From a virus: 64,000 nt of DNA. A program made the position numbers and the translations under genes. The notes beneath the pieces were generated by a model. That model made no database searches. It saw nothing but the letters and a program-made list of their open reading frames with translations, and was not told the DNA's origin. The stretch covers positions 1-64,000 of the IMG/VR virus record IMGVR_UViG_3300020437_000005. The stretch is one strand, 5' to 3'. The stretch's first letter is position 1, and the number at the start of each line of letters is the position of its first letter. Shown one piece after another: positions 1-9,760 of the stretch.

Positions 1-2
1 AT

Positions 3-2435
3 GTCGATAGTGATATCGCCAATAATGGCGGAGTTTGGGATGCCGGCGGCGAAACTTATATTTACGTGGCAATTGGAAATGGAGAAGTGGATATTACTAC
101 TCAATCAACTGCATCAGGAACAGTATCAGCATCTACAGGCAATACAATTACTCTGTCAGATGCATCTGGCACATGGTCAACTGGAATGAAGGTTCAGGGT
201 ACAGATTCTGACACTAAAGATAATCCAGATCCAATTAACCCATCTGAATTATCACTCACTTCTTCAGAACCAGCAACGACTCAAGGTTCAATTACAACTT
301 GGGGTAATGCTCAGTGGCAAATTGCAGAAGACTCTGGATTTACAACAAATCTTCAGTCTCTTACCTCTGCATTAACTTCTTCTGGAACTCAGACTGGTCC
401 AACTGGATTTACTCTGGATTACGATAAGAACTATTATGTACGTACTAAGTACGGTTCTTCCAATCCAGCAGGAATATTCTCTAACTGGTCAGTTGCAAAT
501 CTGTTTAAGACTAAGTCGGAACCACTTTATGCCGATGATTTGTTCAGTACTTATTTGTATACAGGAAACGGCAGTACACAAACAATTGCGAATGGAATTG
601 ATTTAGCGGGTGAAGGTGGATTAGTTTGGATTAAAAATAGAGAAAAGGGTGGTAGCCCCATGGCATGGGCATCAAATTATCTGTTTGATACAGGAAGAAA
701 CCCAGACAATTCTGGTAGTATGGAATACTTTATAACTAGCCGGACGAGTGGCAGTGGTCCTACTAATTCAGTAGTTGGATATGATTTTGGGGGTTGGGCG
801 TCAAACGGATTTTTACTTGGACAACCCTATTCTATGGGAGCAGATGCTTTAAATGGTTCTGGAGATAATTTTGTTTCTTGGACTTTCCGCAAACAACCAG
901 GATTTTTTGATATAGTAACTTATACTGGAACTGGCTCAGCACATGACATCGCTCATAATCTGGGCAGTGTTCCGGGGATGATCATTGTTAAACAAATAGA
1001 TACCGAAAGGCAATGGTTTGTTTACCATAGAGGCATGGGAGCACATAACAATATTAATCTAGATTCAGTTTATGGACGACAGGGTGGAAGTACTGTATGG
1101 AATGACACAGAGCCGACATCCACTCATTTCACAGTTGGAACAGGTCCTGGAGTCAATAACAATGGCGGGCAATATATTGCTTACATCTTCGCCCACGACG
1201 ATCAATCGTTCGGTGCAAATGGTGATGAAAGTATTATTAAGTGTGGCACTTATACGGGAGGTACTGATGGGAATGAGATTGATTTGGGATGGGAACCCCA
1301 ATTTATTTTACTGAAGGCCTATACTAACAATTCCCGCGATTGGATCATGGTAGACTCCATGCGTGGTTTGACTGCTGATGGCAATTATAAATGGCTTGAG
1401 CCCAGCACAACAGATCCTGAAGGATCTAATAATGCAATAGCACCTACTTCTACAGGATTTAAATTATTTGACACAGCTGCATTAAATCTTACTGGTGTCA
1501 GTTACATCTACATGGCAATCCGTCGTCCACATAAACCTGCAACTGTTGCGACTGATGTATTTACATCAATAGCAAACGTTCCTATTAGCACAGTTTTCTC
1601 AACTGGATTTGATGTAGATTTGGCTATTATGGCAGGTAGAGATGGAAGCATGAATTATTGGGGATCACGACTGCGAGGAAATGTCACATTCCACAATTCA
1701 ATTGACACGAATGATGAAGGTAATTACAATGGTTGGGACTTCGAACATAGCGATTCCTTCTATCAAGACCAAATGAGTGGCAATAATGTCGGTTGGTTCT
1801 TTAAACGTGCCGAAGGATTCTTTGATGTGGTGACTTATACGGGAGGGGTTACTAATCAATCCATTACTCATAATCTTGGTGTTAAGCCCGAATTTATTAT
1901 TACAAAGGCACTAAACACCAATGGCATTAACACGATTTGTTACCATTCATTCTTGACTGCCAACAATTTTATTAGACTTAATACAAATCAAGACCGAAGT
2001 ACAAGTGGAAGCCTTGCGTGGAATGAAACTGAACCAACTTCAACTCAGTTCACTTTGGGTAATTCTGCTTGGGATGGTACAAACTACAATGGAACCGACT
2101 ACGTAGCTTACCTCTTCGCTAGCCAACCCGGCATAAGTAAAGTTGGTAGCTTCACAGGCACAGGTGATAATATTGATATTGATTGTGGATTTGCTGCAGG
2201 TGCTCGCTTTGTCTTAATCAAGCGCACAGACAGCAATGGTGATTGGTATGCTTGGGATGCAGAGCGTGGCATCACAAGTGGCAATGACCCATACTTGAAG
2301 ATTAACACCGCAGATGCAGAAGTTACTAACACTGACTACATTGACCCATTCGATGCAGGATTTACAGTAACTTCATCAGCCCCTGATGAGCTCAATGTCA
2401 GTGGTGGCACCTACATCTTCCTTGCGATTGCATAA
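3..2435 (+). CDS. C-terminal part of a large modular tail-fibre-like protein (5' truncated)
   Basis: The frame is open from the first complete codon of the window, so the gene starts upstream and about 810 residues are visible. It contains at least two beta-rich modules, each with a Trp/Phe-rich lead-in, then GFFDIVTYTG or GFFDVVTYTG, then HNLGSVPGMIIVK or a variant, then YIAYIFA or YVAYLFA, closing with YIYMAI or YIFLAI. I associate this module with a family named DUF7483 in cyanophage annotations (name from memory). An interdomain stretch (GTDSDTKDNPD) is shared almost base for base with the 1793-residue protein at 30413. Likely role: a virion surface or receptor-contact protein. An internal GTG at 66 is not the true start. 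Confidence 0.85.
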   Translation, partial: VDSDIANNGGVWDAGGETYIYVAIGNGEVDITTQSTASGTVSASTGNTITLSDASGTWSTGMKVQGTDSDTKDNPDPINPSELSLTSSEPATTQGSITTWGNAQWQIAEDSGFTTNLQSLTSALTSSGTQTGPTGFTLDYDKNYYVRTKYGSSNPAGIFSNWSVANLFKTKSEPLYADDLFSTYLYTGNGSTQTIANGIDLAGEGGLVWIKNREKGGSPMAWASNYLFDTGRNPDNSGSMEYFITSRTSGSGPTNSVVGYDFGGWASNGFLLGQPYSMGADALNGSGDNFVSWTFRKQPGFFDIVTYTGTGSAHDIAHNLGSVPGMIIVKQIDTERQWFVYHRGMGAHNNINLDSVYGRQGGSTVWNDTEPTSTHFTVGTGPGVNNNGGQYIAYIFAHDDQSFGANGDESIIKCGTYTGGTDGNEIDLGWEPQFILLKAYTNNSRDWIMVDSMRGLTADGNYKWLEPSTTDPEGSNNAIAPTSTGFKLFDTAALNLTGVSYIYMAIRRPHKPATVATDVFTSIANVPISTVFSTGFDVDLAIMAGRDGSMNYWGSRLRGNVTFHNSIDTNDEGNYNGWDFEHSDSFYQDQMSGNNVGWFFKRAEGFFDVVTYTGGVTNQSITHNLGVKPEFIITKALNTNGINTICYHSFLTANNFIRLNTNQDRSTSGSLAWNETEPTSTQFTLGNSAWDGTNYNGTDYVAYLFASQPGISKVGSFTGTGDNIDIDCGFAAGARFVLIKRTDSNGDWYAWDAERGITSGNDPYLKINTADAEVTNTDYIDPFDAGFTVTSSAPDELNVSGGTYIFLAIA

Positions 2436-2447
2436 ACCTCTACCAAA

Positions 2448-2475
2448 TCCGACTTTTTATTTCAAAAAAGTCGGA
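2448..2475. terminator. Hairpin downstream of fibre gene, possible terminator
   Basis: An 11-bp perfect stem (TCCGACTTTTT paired with AAAAAGTCGGA) with a 6-base loop lies 13 bases after the stop of the first gene. The T-run is inside the stem rather than after it, so this is not a textbook intrinsic terminator on the + strand. Confidence 0.45.
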
Positions 2476-2518
2476 AAAATTTCTCCGGGAAAAAATAGGT
2501 CCCCAGACCTCTCATATT

Positions 2519-2525
2519 CTAAATA
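2519..2525 (+). promoter_or_regulatory. T4-type late promoter motif (CTAAATA)
   Basis: CTAAATA lies 39 bases before the start at 2565. It matches the -10-only late promoter of T4-type phages read by the phage sigma factor gp55. Confidence 0.55.
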
Positions 2526-2564
2526 ATACAAGGAAACAAAGTTAACCTATTACAGAAAAGAAAG

Positions 2565-4559
2565 ATGTCAAAACTCAGATCTGATGAACTCGTAAATATG
2601 GAAGGTGATGGAGCACCCAGTTTTCCGCAGGGCGCTACAACCATCGAGCCAACTGCAGATAATCAGGTAGCGACCAAGTTATACGTTGATAGTGTTTTAG
2701 CTGCTGCTAGTGGAAATTCGGTTTCAGCGACTGCTCCAACAAATCCTGCGCTTGGGTCTTTCTGGACTGATACTTCAGTTGCTCCAAGCATACTTAAAAC
2801 TTGGAATGGAAGTATGTGGATAGAATTTGCCGGAGAGGGCGTTCCATATACAGGTTTTCTTGGTTCTCCTGTAGAAGTTCTGACACCTCTTGATGGTGCT
2901 GGTGTTGGCGGCGCAATTAATTACACCGCTAGAACTGATGACATCGAATCATCGACTGCATATATGAAGAAGGGTGCTGTTAGTAAAGAAGAACTGGGAT
3001 TTAGTTCTAATCTGCCCGGACCCATGCCAGTTGTGGAAGGCCCCGATGGCCGCATTGTTGCCATGTGTCTTGAAAACGGTATTACCTATAGTGATGACAA
3101 AGGAAGAACTTGGACTAAAGCCGTTACCGCAGTGACTACAGCCTTTGGAGATCTAACTTATGATTCGGTCCACAATAAATACATCCTTGTTGGCGAATGG
3201 ACTGCAATGTATTCTTCGGACGGTGTAGCTTGGCAAACTGCTTCCACCTATCCAAATGTAAACAGAATGTACAGTGTTGCTTGTGATCCTGCTACAGGTA
3301 GGTGTGTAGCCTCAGGTGTTGCAAGTTCATCATCCACTTCTCCTCGCATTTATAGTGATGATGGTGGAGTAACATGGAGTTACTGCAATAAAACAAATCA
3401 AGACTCTAACTATGCTCAACAACGTCCTTATATTGCATTTGGTAATGGTCGTTGGGTGACTGCTGGTAATTGGTCGAGCGGCGGTGGCCGGTATGAGTGG
3501 TACGCTGAATATTCAACTGACGGTGTAAATTGGTATATGTCAAACGATGGCGATAGTCATGGATGTACGCCTTATGCTATAGTTTATGCTGAGGAAATGA
3601 ACCTGTTTGTTGTGCTCGGCGCTGTATATAATAACACATATATCCTAACCACTAGTGATGGTAATAGCTGGGCTACGCGCACAATTGCCACCACTGATGA
3701 GAACAAGCCGTACTCAAACGGACAAAAAAACCTCGTTTATGGTAATGGAGTATTCATGTACGGAACACCCAATTACTCTGGATATGGATTTATGGCTTCG
3801 ACGAATCTAGATAACTGGGAACGCCGCTATATTAATCAAGCAGCGCAACCAGGTGGAAACTCTCTAACACATAGAATTAGTGGTGGTACGTTCGTTAATA
3901 ACAGATACTATCTTACGGACCAATATACTGGATATTTGTTCATGACAGATCCAGATGAGCTAAATGACTATGGCACAATGATTGGCAATAATAATGTTAC
4001 AGGACCAGACACAATCTATACAGACATCACCTTCGTCAGTGATACTGTTTTCAACAATGCTGATGGATCAGTCGTAGACGAAGACTTTGCAGAAATATTC
4101 GATAGAAGTTTACAATACTTGGGATCTGGATCAAATAATATCATGTCCCCAGTTTCAATATCTGGCAGGACAATCACTGTATCTAATAATAATCATTCCT
4201 ACTCTGCTGGTCCGTATGGATTTGTAACCGCGAGTGATGTTACTCAATATGGACCTAGTCCTACTGATATTGTGTTTACATCGCAGAATGCTGGTACTGC
4301 ACCCGTAAGTGCTACTGATGCAACTGTAGCGTTCCGTAAGTGGACATTAGAGACCAGAGCAAGTTCTTCAGATCCTTGGACTTTAGTGACTGAATCAGAT
4401 GATTATGATATTGCTGCTAGTCAAGATGGTGCGACTCCTTGGTCAGCATCACCAACCTTGCAGCCAAACACGTCGTATCGAGTTAAGGTTTCTTATCATT
4501 CAGCTAACGCAGAAACAATTGAGTCCGTATATAGCACGTTTGAAACTGGACCTTCCTGA
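2565..4559 (+). CDS. Virion-associated protein with Asp-box (BNR-like) beta-propeller
   Basis: 664 residues. Residues 1-100 look like a virion-attachment region, with TADNQVATKLYVD, a motif common in phage fibre proteins. Residues ~150-470 carry Asp-box repeats: YSDDKGRTW, YSSDGVAW, YSDDGGVTW, YSTDGVNW, TTSDGNSW and ASTNLDNW. These are typical of sialidase-fold and related beta-propellers that bind glycans or cell-surface ligands. The C-terminal ~150 residues look like a fibronectin/Ig-type beta domain. No sialidase catalytic set is recognisable, so I infer binding rather than hydrolysis. A late promoter motif lies upstream and a strong terminator follows, so it may be a single-gene transcription unit. 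Confidence 0.85.
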   Translation: MSKLRSDELVNMEGDGAPSFPQGATTIEPTADNQVATKLYVDSVLAAASGNSVSATAPTNPALGSFWTDTSVAPSILKTWNGSMWIEFAGEGVPYTGFLGSPVEVLTPLDGAGVGGAINYTARTDDIESSTAYMKKGAVSKEELGFSSNLPGPMPVVEGPDGRIVAMCLENGITYSDDKGRTWTKAVTAVTTAFGDLTYDSVHNKYILVGEWTAMYSSDGVAWQTASTYPNVNRMYSVACDPATGRCVASGVASSSSTSPRIYSDDGGVTWSYCNKTNQDSNYAQQRPYIAFGNGRWVTAGNWSSGGGRYEWYAEYSTDGVNWYMSNDGDSHGCTPYAIVYAEEMNLFVVLGAVYNNTYILTTSDGNSWATRTIATTDENKPYSNGQKNLVYGNGVFMYGTPNYSGYGFMASTNLDNWERRYINQAAQPGGNSLTHRISGGTFVNNRYYLTDQYTGYLFMTDPDELNDYGTMIGNNNVTGPDTIYTDITFVSDTVFNNADGSVVDEDFAEIFDRSLQYLGSGSNNIMSPVSISGRTITVSNNNHSYSAGPYGFVTASDVTQYGPSPTDIVFTSQNAGTAPVSATDATVAFRKWTLETRASSSDPWTLVTESDDYDIAASQDGATPWSASPTLQPNTSYRVKVSYHSANAETIESVYSTFETGPS

Positions 4560-4587
4560 TAATTGTTCAATTTTATAATCAATTGAC

Positions 4588-4617
4588 AGACCTCCACAAT
4601 TGTGGGGGTCTTTTTTT
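4588..4617 (+). terminator. Intrinsic terminator
   Basis: A 10-bp stem (AGACCTCCAC paired with GTGGGGGTCT, one T-G pair) with an AATT tetraloop is followed by seven T. It closes the propeller gene and precedes the late motif of the next gene. Confidence 0.9.
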
Positions 4618-4623
4618 ATGTTG

Positions 4624-4630
4624 ATAAATA
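4624..4630 (+). promoter_or_regulatory. T4-type late promoter motif (ATAAATA)
   Basis: ATAAATA lies 21 bases before the start codon at 4652 and just after an intrinsic terminator, as expected for a new late transcript. Confidence 0.65.
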
Positions 4631-4651
4631 GTCAAAAGTATTTTTAGATAG

Positions 4652-4984
4652 ATGGCAGTACCAGTCGTCAATATAGTCATTGAACAAGGAGCGGACTATT
4701 CGTCTTCATTTACGATTACCAATCCCGATGGAAGTCCCTACACAATTTTTAATAACTCAGCTGCTGCTACATTAAAGAAGCACTCTGCATCAGAGACCTC
4801 ATATGCATTTACATCAGAAATTGATCCTGATGACGGTCAGATTCTATTGAGTATGAGCAATACGTTAACATCAACAATTCCGCCTGGAAGATATTTTTAT
4901 GATATTGTAATTACTAATATCAACGATGGTTATAAGAGTCGTGTAATTGAAGGAATGGCAATGGTTACTCCGGGTATAACCTAA
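4652..4984 (+). CDS. Small virion-type protein, unknown function
   Basis: 110 residues, starting MAVPVVNIVIEQGADYS. It is beta-rich (SSFTITNPDGSPY, then SEIDPDDGQILLSM, then PPGRYFYDIVI) and looks like the short baseplate- or fibre-associated Ig-like proteins found beside fibre genes in many tailed phages. There is no signal peptide, membrane segment or catalytic motif. The late promoter directly upstream and the fibre genes on both sides support a structural role; the precise function is unknown. Confidence 0.8.
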   Translation: MAVPVVNIVIEQGADYSSSFTITNPDGSPYTIFNNSAAATLKKHSASETSYAFTSEIDPDDGQILLSMSNTLTSTIPPGRYFYDIVITNINDGYKSRVIEGMAMVTPGIT

Positions 4985-4987
4985 ATA
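4981..4987 (+). promoter_or_regulatory. T4-type late promoter motif (CTAAATA)
   Basis: CTAAATA overlaps the stop of the preceding gene and lies 23 bases before the start at 5011. Confidence 0.6.
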
Positions 4988-5010
4988 CTTAAAAGACTTT
5001 CTTCCAAGAC

Positions 5011-5292
5011 ATGGCAGATTATCGAGTTAAAATGAATTCGTATAATGTGAGGTTGAACCAAAATCAACCTCACATCGCTGCACAACAAAGAAAAACTGGA
5101 CCTTCAGCTCTCTCAAACTTGTCTGATGTTGATGTTGAAGATTTGGATCAAAGTGATGATCATGTTTTGGCTTACGATGCGGATACTGGAAAATATAGAT
5201 TAGTATCTCCTGAAGAACTTGTAGCGACGGACCAAGTTGTTCAGATTGTTCAAAATAACTTGGACAGAGACATAGATGGGGGTCTATTCTAA
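5011..5292 (+). CDS. Small virion-type protein, unknown function
   Basis: 93 residues. The middle (LSNLSDVDVEDLDQSDDHVLAYD) matches a linker commonly seen in cyanophage tail-fibre proteins, where a phrase of the type LSDVDV...DGxVLxYD joins the virion-attachment part to distal repeats. Here it stands alone as a free small protein and may be an adaptor. The basic N terminus (MADYRVKMNSYNVRLNQ) is followed by an acidic centre. It has its own late promoter motif. Confidence 0.8.
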   Translation: MADYRVKMNSYNVRLNQNQPHIAAQQRKTGPSALSNLSDVDVEDLDQSDDHVLAYDADTGKYRLVSPEELVATDQVVQIVQNNLDRDIDGGLF

Positions 5293-5313
5293 AATATAGA
5301 TTTATTTTAAATG

Positions 5314-5320
5314 ATAAATA
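5314..5320 (+). promoter_or_regulatory. T4-type late promoter motif (ATAAATA)
   Basis: ATAAATA lies 25 bases before the start at 5346 and probably drives the pair of fibre genes 5346-9586 and the two short genes after it. Confidence 0.65.
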
Positions 5321-5345
5321 TATTTGATTCATGATTTGAGGACAT

Positions 5346-8276
5346 ATGACGGCACCGATTATTCAGTTTAAGAGGGGTGCTAAGATTAATCTTCCCGGTC
5401 TTCGGGCAGGTGAACCCGGTTTTACAACTGACAAATATGATCTTTATGTTGGTTTAAATTCAACTACAGAAAGTAATCAGTTTTTTGGTTCAGGTAGATA
5501 TTGGGAGAGAGAAGATGGAAACGAAGCTCTTGCTCTCCGATTAGTCGATAAAGACGGATCAAACAGCATCAATCTAAAAGGACCTGACAGTTTAACAGGA
5601 ATTACAACTTATACCTTCCCGGCAACTCCGGAGTCAAATAAGTTTCTAATCACAGACGATGATGGAAACCTTTCTTGGGGAGATGGTTTAGAAAGTCTGA
5701 ATATTTCTGGTATCATAACTGCAACTGGAGGATTTAATTTAGGAATTAGTTCTGCAGGAAATGCGGTCACAACAGGACCAGTCAAGGCACTAAATTTTGT
5801 TGGAGTAGGAAATACATTTGCATATAATCCAGACACCGATACGATTGACATCTCGATCGCTGGTGGTGGGGGAGGATCAGTTGGAAGTGGAGAAGATATT
5901 CCACTTGGTTCTCCAACAGATGGTTCATATAGTCCTGGTGCATTAGATACTCTTAACAGCACAACAACAGTTGTTGATAGTATTGATGACCTGAATGAAC
6001 TTGCATTGAATATGCTGAAGGGAACTGCGGTTTCTGAAGTTGATTTCGTTGCAGATAAAACAGCAGGTGGTTCTCCACTTAGTATTACTCTCACACCAAC
6101 ATTTGCTGGAAATGCAGATCGATTTGATGTTGACTGGGGTGATGGAGGTAATGTTGAACTAGATCTAACACTTGCACAACTTAATCATACATATAACGAA
6201 TCTGCGGGTGGTCTATTCTCAATCACTTTGAATGCAAAGAATGACAGTGGTACTGGTGCAGGAAGTGAATTTGCGGTAGCAAAAAACGATTATATTACGG
6301 TTTATACGCCAGATCCAGAGGTTAGATTTAATCTTTACCGTAATCCAACTGGTGGGTCATTACTCAGTGGAAATGATCTATATGTAGTTGAGGGTCAATC
6401 TTTATATCTTAAGAATACCACAACAAATACGACAGGTTTTGATGTTGATTACACAGTAACCTGGGGAGACGGAAATACTGATTCGGTTGCTGATGATGCA
6501 TCTGATGGTGGTGTTGGTGGATCAAGACTCGAACATACTTGGGTAGATGGAACAAATAGTGGTGCAGGATTTGATACTCTGATTGTTTCTCTCGATTCTC
6601 ATAACGGTTCCGATCCAAGTGTAATTCCAACTACAAAAGAAATCTCAATAAAGGTTTATGATGATTCTCCTTCTCAACCTGGTGGATTGTCTACGAAATC
6701 ACTGACAGATATCCCAAGCACAGGAAATTCTCCTAGACTTGCAAGTGGAGCAACAGATAATACTGGTGCAGCACTATTATCAGATGGTGATGTTGTCGAT
6801 CGTGTTGTAAGCGGGTCCGTTGAGTCATCGATGACCGATTCTTTTGCATATAATGCAGATTCTGGATCACTTACCGCAAATGTAAGTGGATCTGCAGATG
6901 GTTCTGTTACATTTACTTTTGCAGGTGATGAGTCTGGGACATATGATAGTCTGGTTGTCACAGAAGAGAGTGACTATCAATTATTAGACTCTAGCGGATC
7001 TTCAATCACATTCCAATCCAGTATTTACTATCCTGGACTATATAAAGGATTTAAGGCAAGAATCTCAAAATCGGTTTCTGATCTTGCAGTCGGTGCAAAT
7101 AGTTTTCAACTTCAACATAGTGAAACTGGAAATACAAATACTGTTTCATTTGTGAAAGATGATCTTACAACAGATCCAACCACAAACGTGGCTTCTGCAA
7201 CAGTCTCTGAAAATGTGAGTGGTGTTTATCGTTATATCTCTGGAGTTCCTTATTACGACTCCGGTTCACCAAGTTTAACATTATCTGGTGTAACTATTGA
7301 AGACTTGGTTGGTCAGTGTTATACTAATCAAAATGATATTGTAGAAGTCAATGACGGAGTTTCTACTACAGATTATAGTTACTCTGACATTGATGGATCT
7401 ACAACAATGTTGACAGGTGGTATTCCAAATGCAAATGTTGGAACTGCTGCACCATATGCAATCGGTGACCTAGTAGTTCCGATTACAACATCAAATGTGA
7501 GAACTGAGAGTCAAATCAAAGTTCGTGCAAAGAATGTGAATGGTGTTGGCAATTACAGCAGTGAGATTCCAACCAAGATTCAGATTCATACTTCAGAACA
7601 GTATGGTATCAGTGAGATTGCAATTCCTGTTGAGGATGTTCTTGGTAATGGATCACATACGGATGATGGAATCCGAATTTTTGATTTTAGTGGGGATGTA
7701 GATGACACTCCTGCATTTAATAATACAACAAATTTCTATATTAATAATCCTTATACCGAACTTCTTGATCCTGGTATTCAGGGAACTCAAGAGGCAATGA
7801 TTCGTGATGGTCAAATCCAACACGATACTTCAGATTACTCTACGGGATATCTTCCTTCTGGAGGTCCTGATCGCAGTGGCGACACTGGAACTCAATACTT
7901 TACGTTTGCATTCCGTCGTCAGGTAGTTGCAAACTTTGACATTAATATTGATAGTTCCGGTGTTTCTGGTCTCTGGATCGCACTGCCAGGAACTGCAATT
8001 GACACAACCAGTGGTCTGAATGGTTGGTTGAGATCTGATTCTGCATATTCTGGTGCTGGAGTTCCAGGAACAGAAACTGGTGGTAATGGTAGTAATGGTT
8101 GTGCATTTAACAACTCCGACTTGATTCTGCCAAATACTTCGTTAAGTGGTGGTTATACGATGACTCTAGGTGAAGAGAATATGAGTAACGCTACGGGCAA
8201 TGTTGTTCTTGTTCGTATCGCTTTAACATCTGGACAATCTATTTCATCGCTTAGCATTACGGAGGCATCAGTATAA
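5346..8276 (+). CDS. Tail-fibre-like protein with two PKD-like domains
   Basis: 976 residues. The N terminus MTAPIIQFKRGAKINLPGL then AGEPGFTTDKYDLYVG is the attachment-type start seen in many cyanophage fibre proteins and, in variant form, in the 547-residue protein at 9972. Two PKD-like beta domains follow: FDVDWGDGGN with LNHTYNES (residues ~258-300) and VTWGDGNTD with LEHTW (~370-420). PKD folds are extracellular spacers or glycan-binding modules. The distal half is Ser/Thr/Gly/Asp-rich and beta-type. The stop overlaps the next start by one base (TAATG), so the two fibre genes are translationally coupled and may form one fibre. Confidence 0.85.
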   Translation: MTAPIIQFKRGAKINLPGLRAGEPGFTTDKYDLYVGLNSTTESNQFFGSGRYWEREDGNEALALRLVDKDGSNSINLKGPDSLTGITTYTFPATPESNKFLITDDDGNLSWGDGLESLNISGIITATGGFNLGISSAGNAVTTGPVKALNFVGVGNTFAYNPDTDTIDISIAGGGGGSVGSGEDIPLGSPTDGSYSPGALDTLNSTTTVVDSIDDLNELALNMLKGTAVSEVDFVADKTAGGSPLSITLTPTFAGNADRFDVDWGDGGNVELDLTLAQLNHTYNESAGGLFSITLNAKNDSGTGAGSEFAVAKNDYITVYTPDPEVRFNLYRNPTGGSLLSGNDLYVVEGQSLYLKNTTTNTTGFDVDYTVTWGDGNTDSVADDASDGGVGGSRLEHTWVDGTNSGAGFDTLIVSLDSHNGSDPSVIPTTKEISIKVYDDSPSQPGGLSTKSLTDIPSTGNSPRLASGATDNTGAALLSDGDVVDRVVSGSVESSMTDSFAYNADSGSLTANVSGSADGSVTFTFAGDESGTYDSLVVTEESDYQLLDSSGSSITFQSSIYYPGLYKGFKARISKSVSDLAVGANSFQLQHSETGNTNTVSFVKDDLTTDPTTNVASATVSENVSGVYRYISGVPYYDSGSPSLTLSGVTIEDLVGQCYTNQNDIVEVNDGVSTTDYSYSDIDGSTTMLTGGIPNANVGTAAPYAIGDLVVPITTSNVRTESQIKVRAKNVNGVGNYSSEIPTKIQIHTSEQYGISEIAIPVEDVLGNGSHTDDGIRIFDFSGDVDDTPAFNNTTNFYINNPYTELLDPGIQGTQEAMIRDGQIQHDTSDYSTGYLPSGGPDRSGDTGTQYFTFAFRRQVVANFDINIDSSGVSGLWIALPGTAIDTTSGLNGWLRSDSAYSGAGVPGTETGGNGSNGCAFNNSDLILPNTSLSGGYTMTLGEENMSNATGNVVLVRIALTSGQSISSLSITEASV

Positions 8277-9586
8277 TGGCTATTCTAGAATCTCAAAAGG
8301 TTGATTATCTCTGGAAAAAGCTAGGATACGGCCGTACTAAAACAGATACAAATGCAAATAAAAAGGCATTTAACGAATCAATTCCAAGTCCTCTGTTGCT
8401 GCGTGGTGATAAGATTTGGGCACAATCAGATCTGATTCCCGCTACAATTCCTGCTGCAACACCATCAGGAGGAGTTGTCACTGTATATGCAGATCCAGTT
8501 GAGACTGTTCCTGATATAACTGCAGCGACTAATTGTACATGGAAAACAAATATAACGGACTGGATTCCTCCAGAGATTGGTTCTACCTATCTGGTTAAGG
8601 TTTATATTCATGATTCTGGTGATGCTGCAAATGCTATCGCAAATGGAACACAGGTTCTTGCTGCAGGTTCTGGTAACGATGACGAATGGTTCTTTGATTA
8701 TCAATCTGGTGTTCTATGTTTTGTTGGGGTCAATCTTCCATTTGGTATAGATTTCACAGGTAAGAGTGTTTATATTACCGGTGCGGTATATAGTGGAACC
8801 TTTGGTGTAGGGTCCAGTGGGGTATCTACATCTACCTTTGGTCCAACCGACTCTATTAACACTACTGGTATTATCACTGCAAGTTCATTTGTTGGTGATG
8901 GTTCTGGATTGACTGGAGTTATCACGGGTCTGACTGCTGGCGCAAATATTGAGATCGTTGAATCTGGAACAGGTAATTTCATTATCACCGCAACAAATGC
9001 AGATGGTTCTTCTGGTTTGGTGGAGGATACAACTCCCGAATTGGGTGGAGATCTCAACCTGAATGGACAGACCGTCTTCGGATTAGGTAATTTTGATGTT
9101 GCTGGCATCGTGACTGCCACAGCATTTAGTGGGAGTGGTGCAAGTCTAACCGGAATTGTTACATCAATTACTGCAGGTAGTAATATAAACATTGTAGAAT
9201 CTGATGGTGATGTCACCATCGAATTAGATACTGTTGATTTTGCAGTAGAAGATAGAACAATTGAACTTGGTATTGTTGACGGAAATGCTCCAACAACTAC
9301 AACAACCTGGGATCTTGGTGTTCTCTTCAACTATCATGATGGTACCGATGCCAAGAAATCTGCAGTTGCATGGGAACAGTCAAGAGAGAGATTTGTTTTC
9401 GCTCAGGATGCTGATGATGGTGGTGGAATCGGTGTTGACAATCCACAACTAACTTTCAATTCTTATGCTACAATTGAAGTTGGTTCTATTTGGGTTAATG
9501 ATTGTGCAGGACAGTCTGAACTGATTGCCTGTGACAATGGAGAAAGAACTCTAAATAATATCACTATCGACGCGGGATATTTTTAA
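8276..9586 (+). CDS. Tail-fibre-like protein, coupled to upstream fibre gene
   Basis: 436 residues. The N-terminal ~170 residues (SQKVDYLWKKLGYGRTKTD, then GDDEWFFDYQSGVLCFVG) look like the cyanophage fibre attachment domain. After that come two repeats of the form ITASSFVGDGSGLTGVITG and VTATAFSGSGASLTGIVTS, each followed by LTAGANIEIVE or ITAGSNINIVE. The same module occurs in the 547-residue protein. The last ~110 residues (GTDAKKSAVAWEQSRERFVF) form a different distal domain. Likely a distal subunit of the fibre started by the preceding gene. Confidence 0.85.
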   Translation: MAILESQKVDYLWKKLGYGRTKTDTNANKKAFNESIPSPLLLRGDKIWAQSDLIPATIPAATPSGGVVTVYADPVETVPDITAATNCTWKTNITDWIPPEIGSTYLVKVYIHDSGDAANAIANGTQVLAAGSGNDDEWFFDYQSGVLCFVGVNLPFGIDFTGKSVYITGAVYSGTFGVGSSGVSTSTFGPTDSINTTGIITASSFVGDGSGLTGVITGLTAGANIEIVESGTGNFIITATNADGSSGLVEDTTPELGGDLNLNGQTVFGLGNFDVAGIVTATAFSGSGASLTGIVTSITAGSNINIVESDGDVTIELDTVDFAVEDRTIELGIVDGNAPTTTTTWDLGVLFNYHDGTDAKKSAVAWEQSRERFVFAQDADDGGGIGVDNPQLTFNSYATIEVGSIWVNDCAGQSELIACDNGERTLNNITIDAGYF

Positions 9587-9589
9587 CGC

Positions 9590-9760
9590 ATGAATGAAAC
9601 AGAATACCAGGCCGTGATTTCTACATATCAACAAAAGGCCTTTGAACTTTTTAATCAAAATATTGTGTATCAGACTCAGATCAATACTCTTCAACAAGAG
9701 ATCGGCGCCTTAAGAAAGGAAATTGAACAACTCAGATTACCAGAACATCATCATGGATAA
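9590..9760 (+). CDS. Short coiled-coil protein
   Basis: 56 residues, starting MNETEYQAVISTYQQK, three bases after the preceding fibre gene. Most of the chain (INTLQQEIGALRKEIEQL) has heptad spacing of Ile/Leu and is predicted to be a parallel coiled coil. It ends with His-His-His-Gly. The position between fibre genes suggests a small oligomerisation or chaperone factor for the fibres. That role is inferred from context only. Confidence 0.7.
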   Translation: MNETEYQAVISTYQQKAFELFNQNIVYQTQINTLQQEIGALRKEIEQLRLPEHHHG

